64,000 nt of DNA from Methylobacterium sp. NMS14P (GTDB lineage: Bacteria > Pseudomonadota > Alphaproteobacteria > Rhizobiales > Beijerinckiaceae), in contig NZ_CP087107.1 of the NCBI RefSeq assembly GCF_028583545.1, forward strand, positions 258,501 through 322,500. The letters are read 5' to 3'. The notes below the pieces were generated by a model, which saw only the letters and a list, made by a program, of their open reading frames with translations, made no database searches and was not told the origin of the DNA. Position 1 is the stretch's first letter. Every line of letters begins with the position of its first letter. Positions 42,850 to 52,104 of the stretch are shown here, in pieces. Position numbers and translations under genes: made by a program.

Positions 42850-42922
42850 GGCGCCACAAACGCAAAGATGTTGCGTTTGTGGCGCCAAGGGACTACGCAT
42901 CAAACGCAACGGATTAGCGTTT
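42850..42922. promoter_or_regulatory. Paired TetR operators of the exporter locus
   Basis: A perfect 16-bp-arm dyad (42850-42865 and 42871-42886, 5-base loop) contains AAACGC-N9-GCGTTT (42858-42878). A second AAACGC-N9-GCGTTT occurs at 42902-42922, ending just before the exporter ribosome site. The same half-sites and the same 9-base spacing in both make them convincing operators for the adjacent TetR. Confidence 0.8.
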
Positions 42923-42932
42923 AGGGTTGCCC

Positions 42933-44138
42933 ATGACCAGCGACACCAACCTGAAAGTTGTGGCTGTCGCGGGCGGCGGCACGCTGTTCTTCCACGCGGC
43001 GGTGCTCGGCACCTTCCTCGCCGGGTCCGCCGCGCCGACGCCGCTGTACCGGTTCTATCAGGAGACCTACGCGCTCTCCCCTGTGCTCACGACCGCGGTG
43101 TTCGCGGTCTACGCGCTGGCCCTCCTCAAGGCGCTTCTCGTCGCCGGATCGATCTCGGACCACCTGGGCCGACGGCCGGTGATCTTCGGCGCGCTACTTC
43201 TCGAACTCGCGGCCATGCTCCTGTTCACGACCGCCAACGGCGCGTGGGGGCTCATCGCGGCGCGCTTCGTCCAGGGTGTGGCGACCGGTATCGCGGCGAG
43301 CTCCCTGGGCGCCGCGCTCGTCGACGTCGACCGGGGGCGGGCCCAGCTCGTGAACGCGATCATGCCGCTGATCGGGATGGCGGTGGGCGCGCTCGGGACC
43401 AGCGCGCTGGTGCAGTACGGCCCGCACCCGCTCCGCCTCGTCTACGCGATCCTGGGGGCGGTGTTCGCCGCGCAGGCCGCCCTCCTCTGGCTGACGCCCG
43501 AGACCGGGGAGCGCCGCACGGGAGCCCTGCGCGCCCTGAGGCCGCGCGTCGTGGTTCCGCCGCAGGCCAGACGGCCGCTGGCCGCGATCACGCCGACCAA
43601 CATCGCGACCTGGATGCTCGGGGGCTTCTACCTCTCCATCGTCCCCTCGCTGGTCGTCGCCGCGACGGGCAGCCGGACACCGTTGACGAGCGGCGTCATG
43701 GTCGCGGCCCTGATGGTCGCGGGCGCCTTCGCGGTCGTCCAGCGGCGCGGGAGGGATGCGGCGGCCAACCTGACCATCGGGACGCTCGCCATGACGTCCG
43801 GTCTCGTCATCGTGCTCGCCGGCATGCACGGCGGGAGCGTGCCGGTCCTGATCGGCGGGACCCTGGTCGGCGGGGCCGGCTTCGGGACGAGCTTCCTCGG
43901 TGCCCTCGGGACGATCGTCCCGCTGGCGAAGCCGAGCGAGCGGGCGGAGCTTCTCTCGACCTACTACGTCGAGAGCTACCTGGCCTTCAGCCTGCCGGTG
44001 ATCTGTGCCGGATATCTCGTGCGCCGGATCGGCTACGTGACGACCGCCGACATCTACGCGGCCGCCATCGTCGCCATGAGCGCGGCCGGGTTCCTGGCTC
44101 GGCGGGCGATGGCGTCGCGACGCGCCCTGCCCGGCTGA
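42933..44138 (+). CDS. MFS efflux transporter
   Basis: About 401 residues, 12 membrane helices. The loop after TM2 has SDHLGRRPVIFGALLLE, the MFS motif A in the form found in drug exporters. It likely extrudes a toxic compound sensed by the divergent TetR. The ATG at 42933 is used, with AGGG 6 bases upstream; a TTG at 42927 is in frame. The downstream operator covers the ribosome site, so repression should be tight. The substrate is unknown. Confidence 0.85.
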   Translation: MTSDTNLKVVAVAGGGTLFFHAAVLGTFLAGSAAPTPLYRFYQETYALSPVLTTAVFAVYALALLKALLVAGSISDHLGRRPVIFGALLLELAAMLLFTTANGAWGLIAARFVQGVATGIAASSLGAALVDVDRGRAQLVNAIMPLIGMAVGALGTSALVQYGPHPLRLVYAILGAVFAAQAALLWLTPETGERRTGALRALRPRVVVPPQARRPLAAITPTNIATWMLGGFYLSIVPSLVVAATGSRTPLTSGVMVAALMVAGAFAVVQRRGRDAAANLTIGTLAMTSGLVIVLAGMHGGSVPVLIGGTLVGGAGFGTSFLGALGTIVPLAKPSERAELLSTYYVESYLAFSLPVICAGYLVRRIGYVTTADIYAAAIVAMSAAGFLARRAMASRRALPG

Positions 44139-44331
44139 TACTTGGTGCCGTGGCCGCAGCGGGCCGGAAGCGGCCGGTCCGGTTCCGGCGCCCCGAGCAG
44201 GATCGCGGAACGCGGTGACAAGCGCCGCAGCGCGTAGCTCCCGCAAAACGTTCACGCGCGATTGAGTGCCGCGCAATCCGGAACGCCGGGCGCCGCCACC
44301 GGTTCTGTCCGGACTGATCGGGAGACAGATC

Positions 44332-45408
44332 TTGCAAGCACCTGTGCGCTACGGCCCGGATGTCGAGACGGTGAGGCCGAACGAGGCGGAGACCATCGCG
44401 GGACTGTGCGAGACCTTCGACACGATCCTGCGGCGGGTCGCCGACGATTCCGGCCACGCCGTCCGGTCGGTGCACGCCAAGGCCCACGGGATCCTCGAGG
44501 GCGTGCTGCGGATCGAGGACGGCCTCCCGCCTGAGCTGGCCCAGGGCCTGTTCGCAGAGGCGGGCGAGCACGCGGTCTACATGCGCATGTCGACCAATGC
44601 CGGCGACGTCCTGCCGGACGCGGTGTCGCTGCCGCGCGGCCTCGCCCTGAAGGTCCTCGACGTCCCGGGCGAGCGTCTGCCGGGCGCGGAGGGCACGACC
44701 CAGAACTTCATCATGGTCAACGGACCTGTCTTCCAGGCGCCGAACGCCGAGACGTTCCTCGGCAGCCTGAAGCTCCTGGCCGGCACCGCCGACCGCGCCG
44801 AGGGGTTGAAGGTCGCCGCCTCGACGGTCCTGCGCGGCGTCAACAGGGCGCTCCAGGCCGTCGGCGTCGAGAGCCCGACGATCGCCGCCCTCGGCGGCGC
44901 GCCCAACGTCGATCCGCTCGGTGAGACCTATTACAGCGTCACGCCGTTCCGCTACGGCGACCACATCGCCAAGTTCTCCCTGCGGCCCGTCGCGCCGGCG
45001 CTGACCGCGCGCACCGGCACCGCGATCGACGCCTCCGGCCGGCCGAACGCGATCCGCGAGACCGTACAGTCCGAGATGGCCGGCACGGAGGGCGTGTGGG
45101 AGTTCCGGGTGCAGCTCTGCCGCGACCTGGAGCGCCAGCCCGTCGAGGATCCGACCGTCGCCTGGGATGAGGCGGCGGCGCCGTTTCACCGGGTCGCCAC
45201 GATCACGGTCCGCCCCCAGGACAGCTGGGATCCGGCCCGCGTGCGGGCGGTCGACGAGGCGATGCGGTTCAGCGTCTGGACGGGTCTCGAAGCGCACCGG
45301 CCGCTCGGCAACATCAACCGCGCCCGGAACGCGCCGTACAGGCACTCGGCCGCCTTCCGCGAGCGCTTCAACGGCTGCCCGATCCACGAGCCGGCCGCCG
45401 CGCGCTGA
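44332..45408 (+). CDS. Catalase-like family protein
   Basis: 358 residues from TTG 44332 (GGGAGACAG upstream). The minimal catalase fold is seen: RSVHAKAHGILEGVL (catalytic-His region), PRGLALKVLDVPGE, TTQNFIMVNGPVF and FSVWTGLEAHRPLGNINRAR near the end. The proximal Tyr of true catalases, expected in FSY, is Val here by my alignment. So heme binding or peroxide dismutation may be altered; relatives act as peroxidase-like or lipid-peroxide enzymes. It starts 193 bp after the MFS exporter, probably with its own promoter. Confidence 0.82.
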   Translation: MQAPVRYGPDVETVRPNEAETIAGLCETFDTILRRVADDSGHAVRSVHAKAHGILEGVLRIEDGLPPELAQGLFAEAGEHAVYMRMSTNAGDVLPDAVSLPRGLALKVLDVPGERLPGAEGTTQNFIMVNGPVFQAPNAETFLGSLKLLAGTADRAEGLKVAASTVLRGVNRALQAVGVESPTIAALGGAPNVDPLGETYYSVTPFRYGDHIAKFSLRPVAPALTARTGTAIDASGRPNAIRETVQSEMAGTEGVWEFRVQLCRDLERQPVEDPTVAWDEAAAPFHRVATITVRPQDSWDPARVRAVDEAMRFSVWTGLEAHRPLGNINRARNAPYRHSAAFRERFNGCPIHEPAAAR

Positions 45409-45562
45409 GGGCGTCGTCGCGCGCGGATGCGGCGGTCCCGCCGCCGGCCGCGAGACCGGCGTGACCGTCCCGGCCCGGCCGCGTTGAAGCAGATCAGCGT
45501 CGCGCACACGGGACGGCCGGCTTCGGCGCGATCCCGGGACGCGGACTCGAGCGGAGGCATGC

Positions 45563-46693
45563 ATGCGAGACTTTACCGTCGCCTGGGACGCGGCGCGGCT
45601 GGCCTGGGTGCGGGAGCGCGTGCGGGCCTACCGCATGCCGCGCCTGCCGACGGGAGCCGGCTGGCGCTACGGCTGCGATCCGGACTTCCTCGCCGCCCTG
45701 CGCGCCCACTGGCTCGACGGCTTCGACGAGGCCGCCGCCGCGACCGAGCTCAACCGCTTCCCGCAGATCCTGGTCCGCGTCGAGGATCTCGACCTGCACG
45801 CGGTCCACGTCGTCGGCGAGGCGGAGGGCCGGCGCCCGCTGCTGCTGATCCACGGCTGGCCGGGCTCGATCTACGAGTTCTGGTCGGTGATCGAGCCCCT
45901 GGCCTTCCCGTCGCGCCACGGCGGCCGGCCGGAGGACGCGTTCGACCTCGTGATCCCGGCGCTGCCCGGCTTCGGCTTCTCGGGGAAACCCGCCGCGCCG
46001 ATCGGCGCGCGCACCGCCGCGCGGCTGTTCGACCGCCTGATGCGCGAGGGACTGGGCTACCCGCGCTACCGGGTTCAGGGCGGCGACTGGGGCGCCGGGG
46101 TCGCGGCTTGGCTCGGCCTCGACCACGCCGGCGCGCTGGAGGCGATTCACCTGAACTACCTGCTGGTGCAGCCCGATGCCGAGCCGGAGAGCGCGGCGGA
46201 GCGCGCTTGGCAGAAGGAGGCCGCGGCCAGCCAGCAGGTGCTCGGGGCCTACGCGCAGCTCCAGGGCACCAAGCCGCTGTCCCTCGGCTACGCCATGGCG
46301 GACGAGCCGGTGGCGCAGCTGGCGTGGCTGGTCGAGCGCTTCCACGACTGGGCCGACCTGCGGGAGCGGCCGTTCGCGCAGGTGTTCTCGAACGATCAGC
46401 TCCTGACCAACGCCCTGCTCTACATCCTGACCGATTCCTTCGCGACGGCGACGTGGTTCTACGCCGGCGCGCAGCGGGAAAGCGTGCGCCGGATGCCGCC
46501 GGGGCGGCGCGTCACGGTGCCGACGGCCTTCGCGGCCTACCCGGATCCGCGCACGCCCACGCCGCCGCGGGACTGGTTGGAGCGCGGCTACGCGGTCTCG
46601 CGCTGGCAGACGATGCCGCGCGGCGGGCACTTCGCCGCCATGGAGGCCCCGGACCTGTTCGTCCAGGACCTCCGGGCGTGGGGTCGCGGCTGA
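45563..46693 (+). CDS. Epoxide hydrolase (microsomal type)
   Basis: 376 residues. The N-terminal EHN domain is followed by the alpha/beta-hydrolase core. The HGWPGS motif (residues 97-102) forms the oxyanion site, Asp175 in QGGDWGAG is the nucleophile and His356 in GGHFAAMEAP the general base. It opens epoxides to diols through an alkyl-enzyme ester in the cytoplasm. The ATG follows GGAGGCATGC. It may detoxify epoxides or aid use of plant compounds; no partner gene is evident. Confidence 0.92.
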   Translation: MRDFTVAWDAARLAWVRERVRAYRMPRLPTGAGWRYGCDPDFLAALRAHWLDGFDEAAAATELNRFPQILVRVEDLDLHAVHVVGEAEGRRPLLLIHGWPGSIYEFWSVIEPLAFPSRHGGRPEDAFDLVIPALPGFGFSGKPAAPIGARTAARLFDRLMREGLGYPRYRVQGGDWGAGVAAWLGLDHAGALEAIHLNYLLVQPDAEPESAAERAWQKEAAASQQVLGAYAQLQGTKPLSLGYAMADEPVAQLAWLVERFHDWADLRERPFAQVFSNDQLLTNALLYILTDSFATATWFYAGAQRESVRRMPPGRRVTVPTAFAAYPDPRTPTPPRDWLERGYAVSRWQTMPRGGHFAAMEAPDLFVQDLRAWGRG

Positions 46694-46780
46694 CGGAGTC
46701 ATCCCGCCGCATCCCGGACCCGGCCGCGCCCTGAGGCGTTGGCCGGGCATATCCCCCATCGTCGTCATGGAGTGCGCGCT

Positions 46781-47986
46781 ATGAAGCTTGCAGGAGGCGT
46801 TCGCGCCGGGCTGGCCGTGTCGTTGATGTCCGGCGCGGCCGTGCTGGCAGGTCCCGCCGCGGCTCAGGACACGAAGCCCGCGCCCGCGACACTCACCAAG
46901 GTGGCGGGCTTCGCCCATCAGGTCACCGGCATCACCGTCAGCCGCGACGGGCGCATGTTCGTCAACTTTCCCCGCTGGAGCGAGGACGCGCCCGTCTCGG
47001 TGGCCGAGGTGAAGGACGGCAATCCTGTCCCCTACCCGGACGCGGAGTGGAACAGCTGGCGCAACGCCAAGAAGGACGAGGTCGACCCGAAGACCCACTT
47101 CGTCTGCGTGCAGAGCGTCGTGGCCGACGGCCAGGACCGTCTCTGGGTGGTCGACGCGGCCGCACCCGCCATGGCGCACGTCGTCAAGGACGGCCCCAAG
47201 CTCGTCGGCATCGACCTGAAGACCAATCGGGTCGTGAAGACGATCCCGTTCGACACCAGCACGGTGCTGCAGGCCTCCTACATCAACGACGTGCGGATCG
47301 CGCCGGACGGCAAGACCGCCTACCTGACGGATTCCGGCGCCGAGGGGGCGCTGATCGTGGTGGATCTCGACAGCGGGTCCGCCAAGCGCGTGCTGTCCGG
47401 CCATGCCTCGACCATGCCGGACAAGAGCGTGACCGTTCAGTACGACGGCAAGCCGCTGCGCCGCCCGGACGGTCGCGGCGTCGAGTTCTCGGCCGACGGC
47501 ATCGCCCTCTCGCCGGACGGGAAGACGCTGTACTGGCAGGCCATCAAGGGCGAGACGCTCTACAGCCTGCCGACCGACGCGCTCACCGGCTGGGCGACCG
47601 CCGCCTTCGTGCCCGAGACGCTCAGCGACCGGACGCTGGAATCGAAGATCGTGACGGTCGGCGAGAACGGTCCCGCCGACGGCCTGCTGATCGCCCGCAA
47701 GGACGGCCGGATGTACGTGACCTCGCCGCAGGACAACGCCGTGAAGGTCCGCGACCTGACCGGCAACGGGAGCGGCCTCACCACCCTGGTGCAGGACCCG
47801 CAGCTGCGGTGGCCGGACACGTTCAGCGAGGGCCCGGACGGAACGATCTACGTGACGACGTCGCACATCCAGGACTCGGCCGACTACAAGCCCGGCGCAC
47901 CGATCAGCCTTCCCACGGAACTCTGGGCGATCCGGTCAGGGCCGGGCGACGTCACCGGGTCCACGGCGCCCGGGACCGCACGCTGA
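46781..47986 (+). CDS. Exported MRJP/yellow-type beta-propeller protein
   Basis: 401 residues with a Sec signal (LAVSLMSGAAVLAGPAAAQ). The mature part reads VTGITVSRDGRMFVNFPRWS, DGQDRLWVVDAA, YINDVRIAPDGKTAYLTDSG and ALSPDGKTLYWQAI, a six-bladed propeller of the major-royal-jelly/gluconolactonase-like superfamily. Bacterial members are thought to be periplasmic lactonases or sugar-binding proteins. The ATG at 46781 is not preceded by a strong ribosome site. No enzyme partner is adjacent. Confidence 0.85.
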   Translation: MKLAGGVRAGLAVSLMSGAAVLAGPAAAQDTKPAPATLTKVAGFAHQVTGITVSRDGRMFVNFPRWSEDAPVSVAEVKDGNPVPYPDAEWNSWRNAKKDEVDPKTHFVCVQSVVADGQDRLWVVDAAAPAMAHVVKDGPKLVGIDLKTNRVVKTIPFDTSTVLQASYINDVRIAPDGKTAYLTDSGAEGALIVVDLDSGSAKRVLSGHASTMPDKSVTVQYDGKPLRRPDGRGVEFSADGIALSPDGKTLYWQAIKGETLYSLPTDALTGWATAAFVPETLSDRTLESKIVTVGENGPADGLLIARKDGRMYVTSPQDNAVKVRDLTGNGSGLTTLVQDPQLRWPDTFSEGPDGTIYVTTSHIQDSADYKPGAPISLPTELWAIRSGPGDVTGSTAPGTAR

Positions 47987-48166
47987 GGGTGTGGGCCGCC
48001 CCGGCTGCGCCCGATCTTCCCGACGCAGACCTCCCTCGACCGGTCAGGTCGGTGGAGGCCGTGCGCGTGCTGCCGAGCGATCGTCGTCGGGCGGGCGCCC
48101 AGCCCGCGAGGCACCGGCCGGGCCCGACCGCGATCGCCCCCTCCGCGGCGCCGCGAACCGGATCCT

Positions 48167-49072
48167 CTAGATCAGCGCGTATCCCGCATCGGTCCGCTCG
48201 ATCCGCCCGCGGGCGGCAAGGTGCATCCCGGTCACAACCAGACCTTCCGCCGCCGCGCGATCGAGGATGCGCCGGCGGGTCGCGATCGCCTCCGCCGGAT
48301 CAGTGTCCCAGATGACGGTCCAGTCCGGGTGCGGCATCTGCAGGAGCCGCGAGTGGACGACGTCGCCCCAGATCAGCAACCGGTCCGCGCCGTCCGCGAT
48401 CAGCACGCCCATATGCCCCGGCGTATGGCCGGGGAGCGGCAGCGCGCGGATGCCGGGGGCGAGTTCCGCCTCGCCCGAGACGCGGCGGATCCGATCGCGA
48501 TAGGCGGTGAGCACGGCCTGCGCCGTCTCGAACATCGGGCGCAGGGCGGCGGGCGCGGACGCCTGCGCCCCCGCATCCGTCCAGTAGGCGACCTCCCGCT
48601 CCTGGACCACGAGCTCGGCATTCGCGAACCGCGCCAGCCGGCCCGTCGTCAGGAGACCGCCCACGTGGTCGGCGTGGAGGTGGCTCAGCCAGACGGTCTC
48701 GACCTGATCGGGCCGCACGCCCTCCGCCGCCAGCGCGGCGGTCACCCGGTCGAAGCCCGGCCCGAAGACGGTGCCGCAGCCCGCATCGAGCAGCCAGTGG
48801 CGCGCGCCGCGCCGGATCAGGAAGGCGTTGACCGGCTCCGGCGACGGACCGTCCGCGGCGAGACCGGCACCCTTCAGCAGGGCCCGCCCGGCCGGGCTCT
48901 CGACCGCGGGCATCATGCGCGGCTCCAGCGGGAACAGCCCGTCGCGCAGGGGCGTCACGGTGAGAGTGCCGACCCGATAGGGCCCGGGCGCGGCCGCGGC
49001 GGGGCCGCGCAGGCCGAGCGGCAGCAGGGCGGAGGCGGCGAGCAGGCCGCGGCGGGAGAGACGAAGGGCCAT
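48167..49072 (-). CDS. Exported metallo-beta-lactamase-fold hydrolase
   Basis: 301 residues with a Tat-type signal (SRRGLLAASALLPLGL, cleavage near AAAAP). The zinc motif HLHADH is at residues 131-136. Further ligands are expected in LPGHTPGH and WGDVVHS. The last His is in VTGMHLA. Similar proteins hydrolyse lactones or beta-lactams or act as periplasmic quorum-quenching enzymes. The gene is divergent from the histidine-kinase gene 178 bp away, so its expression may depend on that system. The ATG at 49072 is chosen so that the signal peptide opens the protein. Confidence 0.88.
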   Translation of the reverse strand: MALRLSRRGLLAASALLPLGLRGPAAAAPGPYRVGTLTVTPLRDGLFPLEPRMMPAVESPAGRALLKGAGLAADGPSPEPVNAFLIRRGARHWLLDAGCGTVFGPGFDRVTAALAAEGVRPDQVETVWLSHLHADHVGGLLTTGRLARFANAELVVQEREVAYWTDAGAQASAPAALRPMFETAQAVLTAYRDRIRRVSGEAELAPGIRALPLPGHTPGHMGVLIADGADRLLIWGDVVHSRLLQMPHPDWTVIWDTDPAEAIATRRRILDRAAAEGLVVTGMHLAARGRIERTDAGYALI

Positions 49073-49250
49073 GGCGGGCTCCGCGGGAGACGGGACGCTG
49101 CCATCCTGCGGACCGGGTCGGCCTCGGGCCAGGGATGTCCTCCCGCCCGCGACCGGGCATTCTTCCCGCGTTGACCCGGCCCAGCTTGCGCGTCGGGACG
49201 TTCCCGGTGCCAGATCGGCGCGTCGCTTCGAGCCCGGCCGTTTCGCCCCC

Positions 49251-50591
49251 ATGAGCCTGCCCGCGCATCTCGGCTTACGCCTCCTCGTGGTCGCCACCCT
49301 GTGCTTGGCCGGCGCGGTCGCCTGGACCGGCTTCGCGGCACACGCGAGCCTGCGCCGGGAGGCCGCGATCTCGGCGGATCGGATCGCCGCGCAGCTCGCG
49401 CGTCAGCCGGGCCTCGGCAGCGCCGGTCCGGTCGCGATGCCCGCCGCGCCGCCGCAGCCCGCGCCGGCCATCCTCACGATCCTGCCGGGGATCTGCGCCG
49501 ACATCCAGCTCGGCGTCGAGCTACCCCGGCGCGTCTGCGGCGACTGGGATGGCCTCGATGCCGCCCCCGGGTGGTTTCGGGCGGCGCTCGCGGCGGACGC
49601 CGGGGCCGCGCCGACGATCCGCGCCGTCGTCTATCGGGAGCGCGCGATCGGCAGCGTCACGGCCTGGCCCGACCCGACCGCCGCGGCGGCCCGTGTCTGG
49701 CAGCGGGTGCGCCTCGCGGGCGGGCTCGCGCTCGCTCTGACGGCGGCGACACTGCTTCTCAACTGGCTCGCCGTCCTGCGCCTCGTCGCGCCCGCCGGGC
49801 AGATCGTGCTCGGGCTGGGAAACCTCGACGCCGCCCGCACCCGGTCGCCGCTGCCGCGCTTCGCCGCCGCCGAGTTCGATCGGATTGCCCGCGCCTGCGA
49901 TGACCTCGCCGACCGGCTCGCCCGCGCCGAGGCGGCACGCGCGGAGCTGATGCAACGGCTCGTCACCGTGCAGGAAGAGGAGCGGCAGGCGCTCGCGCGG
50001 GACCTGCACGATGCCTTTGGCCAGTGCCTCGCCGCCGCGGGCGCGCGCGCGGCCGCGATCGAGCTCGCCGCGCCCGACGATCGCGAGGATCTTCGCGCGG
50101 ACGCGCGCGGCATCGAGGCCGTGATCGCCACCATGCGGGAGAGCCTGCGCGGGGCGCTGGCGCGCCTCGAACTGCCCGACCTCGCCGAGACTGGGCTGGA
50201 GGACGCGCTGCGGGGCCTCGTGGCGGATTGGCGGGCGCAACTCAGGTCCGGCCCGGCCCTCCATCTCGACGTGGCCGGCGACCTCACCGACATACCCGCG
50301 ACCGTGTCGGCGAGTCTCTACCGCATCGCGCAGGAACTCCTGACCAACGCCCTCCGCCACGGGAGGCCGAGCCGGATCTTCCTGCGGGTCGTCAGGGCGG
50401 AGACCGTGGCGCGGCCGGTGACGCTCACGCTGGACGACGACGGCAAGGGCGATGTGTCCCGCACCGCCTCCGGGACGGGCCGCGGGCTCGTCGGCATCCG
50501 GGCGCGGCTCGCCGCCCTCGGCGGCAGCTTCACGATGACCGGCACAGGCAGCGGGATCCGCGCCTGCGCGACCGTCCCGACCGCGGGCTGA
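49251..50591 (+). CDS. Sensor histidine kinase, NarL/DesK type (HisKA_3)
   Basis: 446 residues. Two membrane helices (about residues 8-30 and 155-180) flank a 125-residue periplasmic sensor domain with CADIQLGVELPRRVCGDW (two Cys). A HAMP-like linker leads to the phosphoacceptor His253 in RDLHDAFGQCL. The ATPase domain has the N box ELLTNALRHG (362-371), DDDGKG and GTGRGLVGIRARL. It passes phosphate to the response regulator encoded 6 bp downstream. The arrangement resembles methylotroph MoxYX/FlhSR pairs, but the signal cannot be read from sequence. Confidence 0.92.
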   Translation: MSLPAHLGLRLLVVATLCLAGAVAWTGFAAHASLRREAAISADRIAAQLARQPGLGSAGPVAMPAAPPQPAPAILTILPGICADIQLGVELPRRVCGDWDGLDAAPGWFRAALAADAGAAPTIRAVVYRERAIGSVTAWPDPTAAAARVWQRVRLAGGLALALTAATLLLNWLAVLRLVAPAGQIVLGLGNLDAARTRSPLPRFAAAEFDRIARACDDLADRLARAEAARAELMQRLVTVQEEERQALARDLHDAFGQCLAAAGARAAAIELAAPDDREDLRADARGIEAVIATMRESLRGALARLELPDLAETGLEDALRGLVADWRAQLRSGPALHLDVAGDLTDIPATVSASLYRIAQELLTNALRHGRPSRIFLRVVRAETVARPVTLTLDDDGKGDVSRTASGTGRGLVGIRARLAALGGSFTMTGTGSGIRACATVPTAG

Positions 50592-50597
50592 GGCGCC

Positions 50598-51257
50598 ATG
50601 GCCACGTCCATCCTCCTCGTCGACGACCATCCGGTGGTGCGCGAGGGCTATCGCCGCCTGATCGAGCGACAGCCGGGACTCGCCGTGACGGCAGAGGCGG
50701 CGAGCGCGGCGGAGGCCTACCGCCAGTACAAGGCGCACGGGCCGGACCTCGTGATCCTCGACCTGTCGCTTCCGGGACCGAGCGGCATCGAGGCCATCCG
50801 GCACATCCGCCAGTGGGACGGGGCGGCCCGCATCCTCGTCTTCAGCATGCGCACGGGGGCCGTCGTCGCGCGGCAAGCCTTCGCGGCGGGGGCGTGCGGC
50901 TACGTCAGCAAGGCGAGCCCGCCGCGCGAGTTGCTGGCGGCGGTGGCGGCCGTGCTGCGCGGCGAGCGGGCGATGAGCGCCGATATCGCCCACGCGATCG
51001 CCCAGGACGACGTCACGGGCGGGCGCGCGGCCGTCGACGCGCTGAGCCCGCGGGAGGTCGAGATCCTGAGCCTGACCGCGGGGGGAATGACCGCGCAGGC
51101 CGTGGCCGAGGCACTGTGCCTGAGCCTGAAGACCGTGCACAACAACCTGTCCGGAATCCGCGCCAAGCTCGGTGCTCGCACCGATGCACACCTCGTCTGG
51201 ATCGCCGTGGGCGCCGGGCTCGTGTCCCCGCCCGAGGAGCTGGCCGGCAGGGCGTGA
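50598..51257 (+). CDS. Response regulator, LuxR/NarL type
   Basis: 219 residues. The receiver domain has the acidic pair Asp9/Asp10, phosphoacceptor Asp55 (LVILDLSLPGPSG), then FSMRTGAV and the Lys in YVSKASP. The LuxR-type HTH spans about 148-190 (LSPREVEILSLTAGGMTAQA then LSLKTVHNNLSGIRAKLG). It is the partner of the adjacent kinase. Targets could include the divergent metallo-hydrolase gene or distant genes. Confidence 0.93.
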   Translation: MATSILLVDDHPVVREGYRRLIERQPGLAVTAEAASAAEAYRQYKAHGPDLVILDLSLPGPSGIEAIRHIRQWDGAARILVFSMRTGAVVARQAFAAGACGYVSKASPPRELLAAVAAVLRGERAMSADIAHAIAQDDVTGGRAAVDALSPREVEILSLTAGGMTAQAVAEALCLSLKTVHNNLSGIRAKLGARTDAHLVWIAVGAGLVSPPEELAGRA

Positions 51258-51788
51258 CGGGCGCCATGCGTGCACTCCGACCTTCATCGAAGGCGCACGC
51301 GCCGCAACCGTCGCGTGCGCCGCCAGCGCGTCCTCCGGGCCGGCTTGCCGGTCGACGGCCGGCCCGTCCCGGTCGCTGAGGTCAGCATCTCGGGCAGCGT
51401 GATCGCGCGCGAGGATTTGTCTGACCGAAGGTTGATCCTTCCCAACATCCATCGATGAACGGCGCGGCGAGTTTAATCCGCGCCGGTGCGTGCGTGAGGG
51501 CACCCCGCGATTGTACGTCGTTACCTACATTGCCTTCACACTGTAAAATGACGTGCCAAGTCACGGTTCGAGATTTTGCCGAGACTGCGGATTAAACGAC
51601 GATTACATGGCAGCGGCGTCGCTGCTCTTCGGTGGGGGGGCGGTCACGGACTTGCGCGGGCGCAACCGTACGCCGACGCCCGAGTGGTCGCTCGCGGATC
51701 TCCCGTCGGTCGTCGGTTCTCGCCCCGAGGAAGGCCGCGTTTCACAGCGCCGGAAAGTCGAAGCGGAGATTGAAGCGGGAGGCTCGCC
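51258..51788. other. Intergenic region, no gene seen
   Basis: 531 bases. Bases 51410-51610 are moderately AT-rich with promoter-like stretches. Open frames at 51270-51458 and 51553-51792 lack support. A GCGGGAGGC ribosome site at the right end belongs to the next gene. Confidence 0.5.
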
Positions 51789-52049
51789 ATGACTGTCGGA
51801 ACAACAATGACGCGCGGAGCGATCATCGGCCTGGTCGCGCCGTTCATCTGCATCAATGCGGCGCTGGCAGCCTCGTTCACGGGAACGGGCGGCGGCCCCG
51901 AGACCACGATCAACGCGCCGTACCGCTCGTCGGTGGGGCAGACGGTGCCGCCCGGCGCGGCGGCCGCGCCGCTGCACGACCCGCGCGAGCGGACACGGCG
52001 GCAGAAGGACCTCGACGCGGTCCTCGGCAGCGTCTGCGACAAGTGCTGA
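51789..52049 (+). CDS. Small secreted protein of unknown function
   Basis: 86 residues. A signal peptide runs MTRGAIIGLVAPFICINAAL (after an initial MTVGTT) to cleavage near ALAAS. The mature part has TTINAPYRSSVGQTVPPGAA, a Lys/Arg-rich stretch and a C-terminal SVCDKC with two Cys that could form a disulfide. Its start is supported by GGGAGGCTCGCC upstream. No known family motif. Confidence 0.7.
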   Translation: MTVGTTMTRGAIIGLVAPFICINAALAASFTGTGGGPETTINAPYRSSVGQTVPPGAAAAPLHDPRERTRRQKDLDAVLGSVCDKC

Positions 52050-52104
52050 CGCCGCCGCGACAGGTCCGCCTCACTTATCGACTGGCACGAACGGGATCGA
52101 TCAT

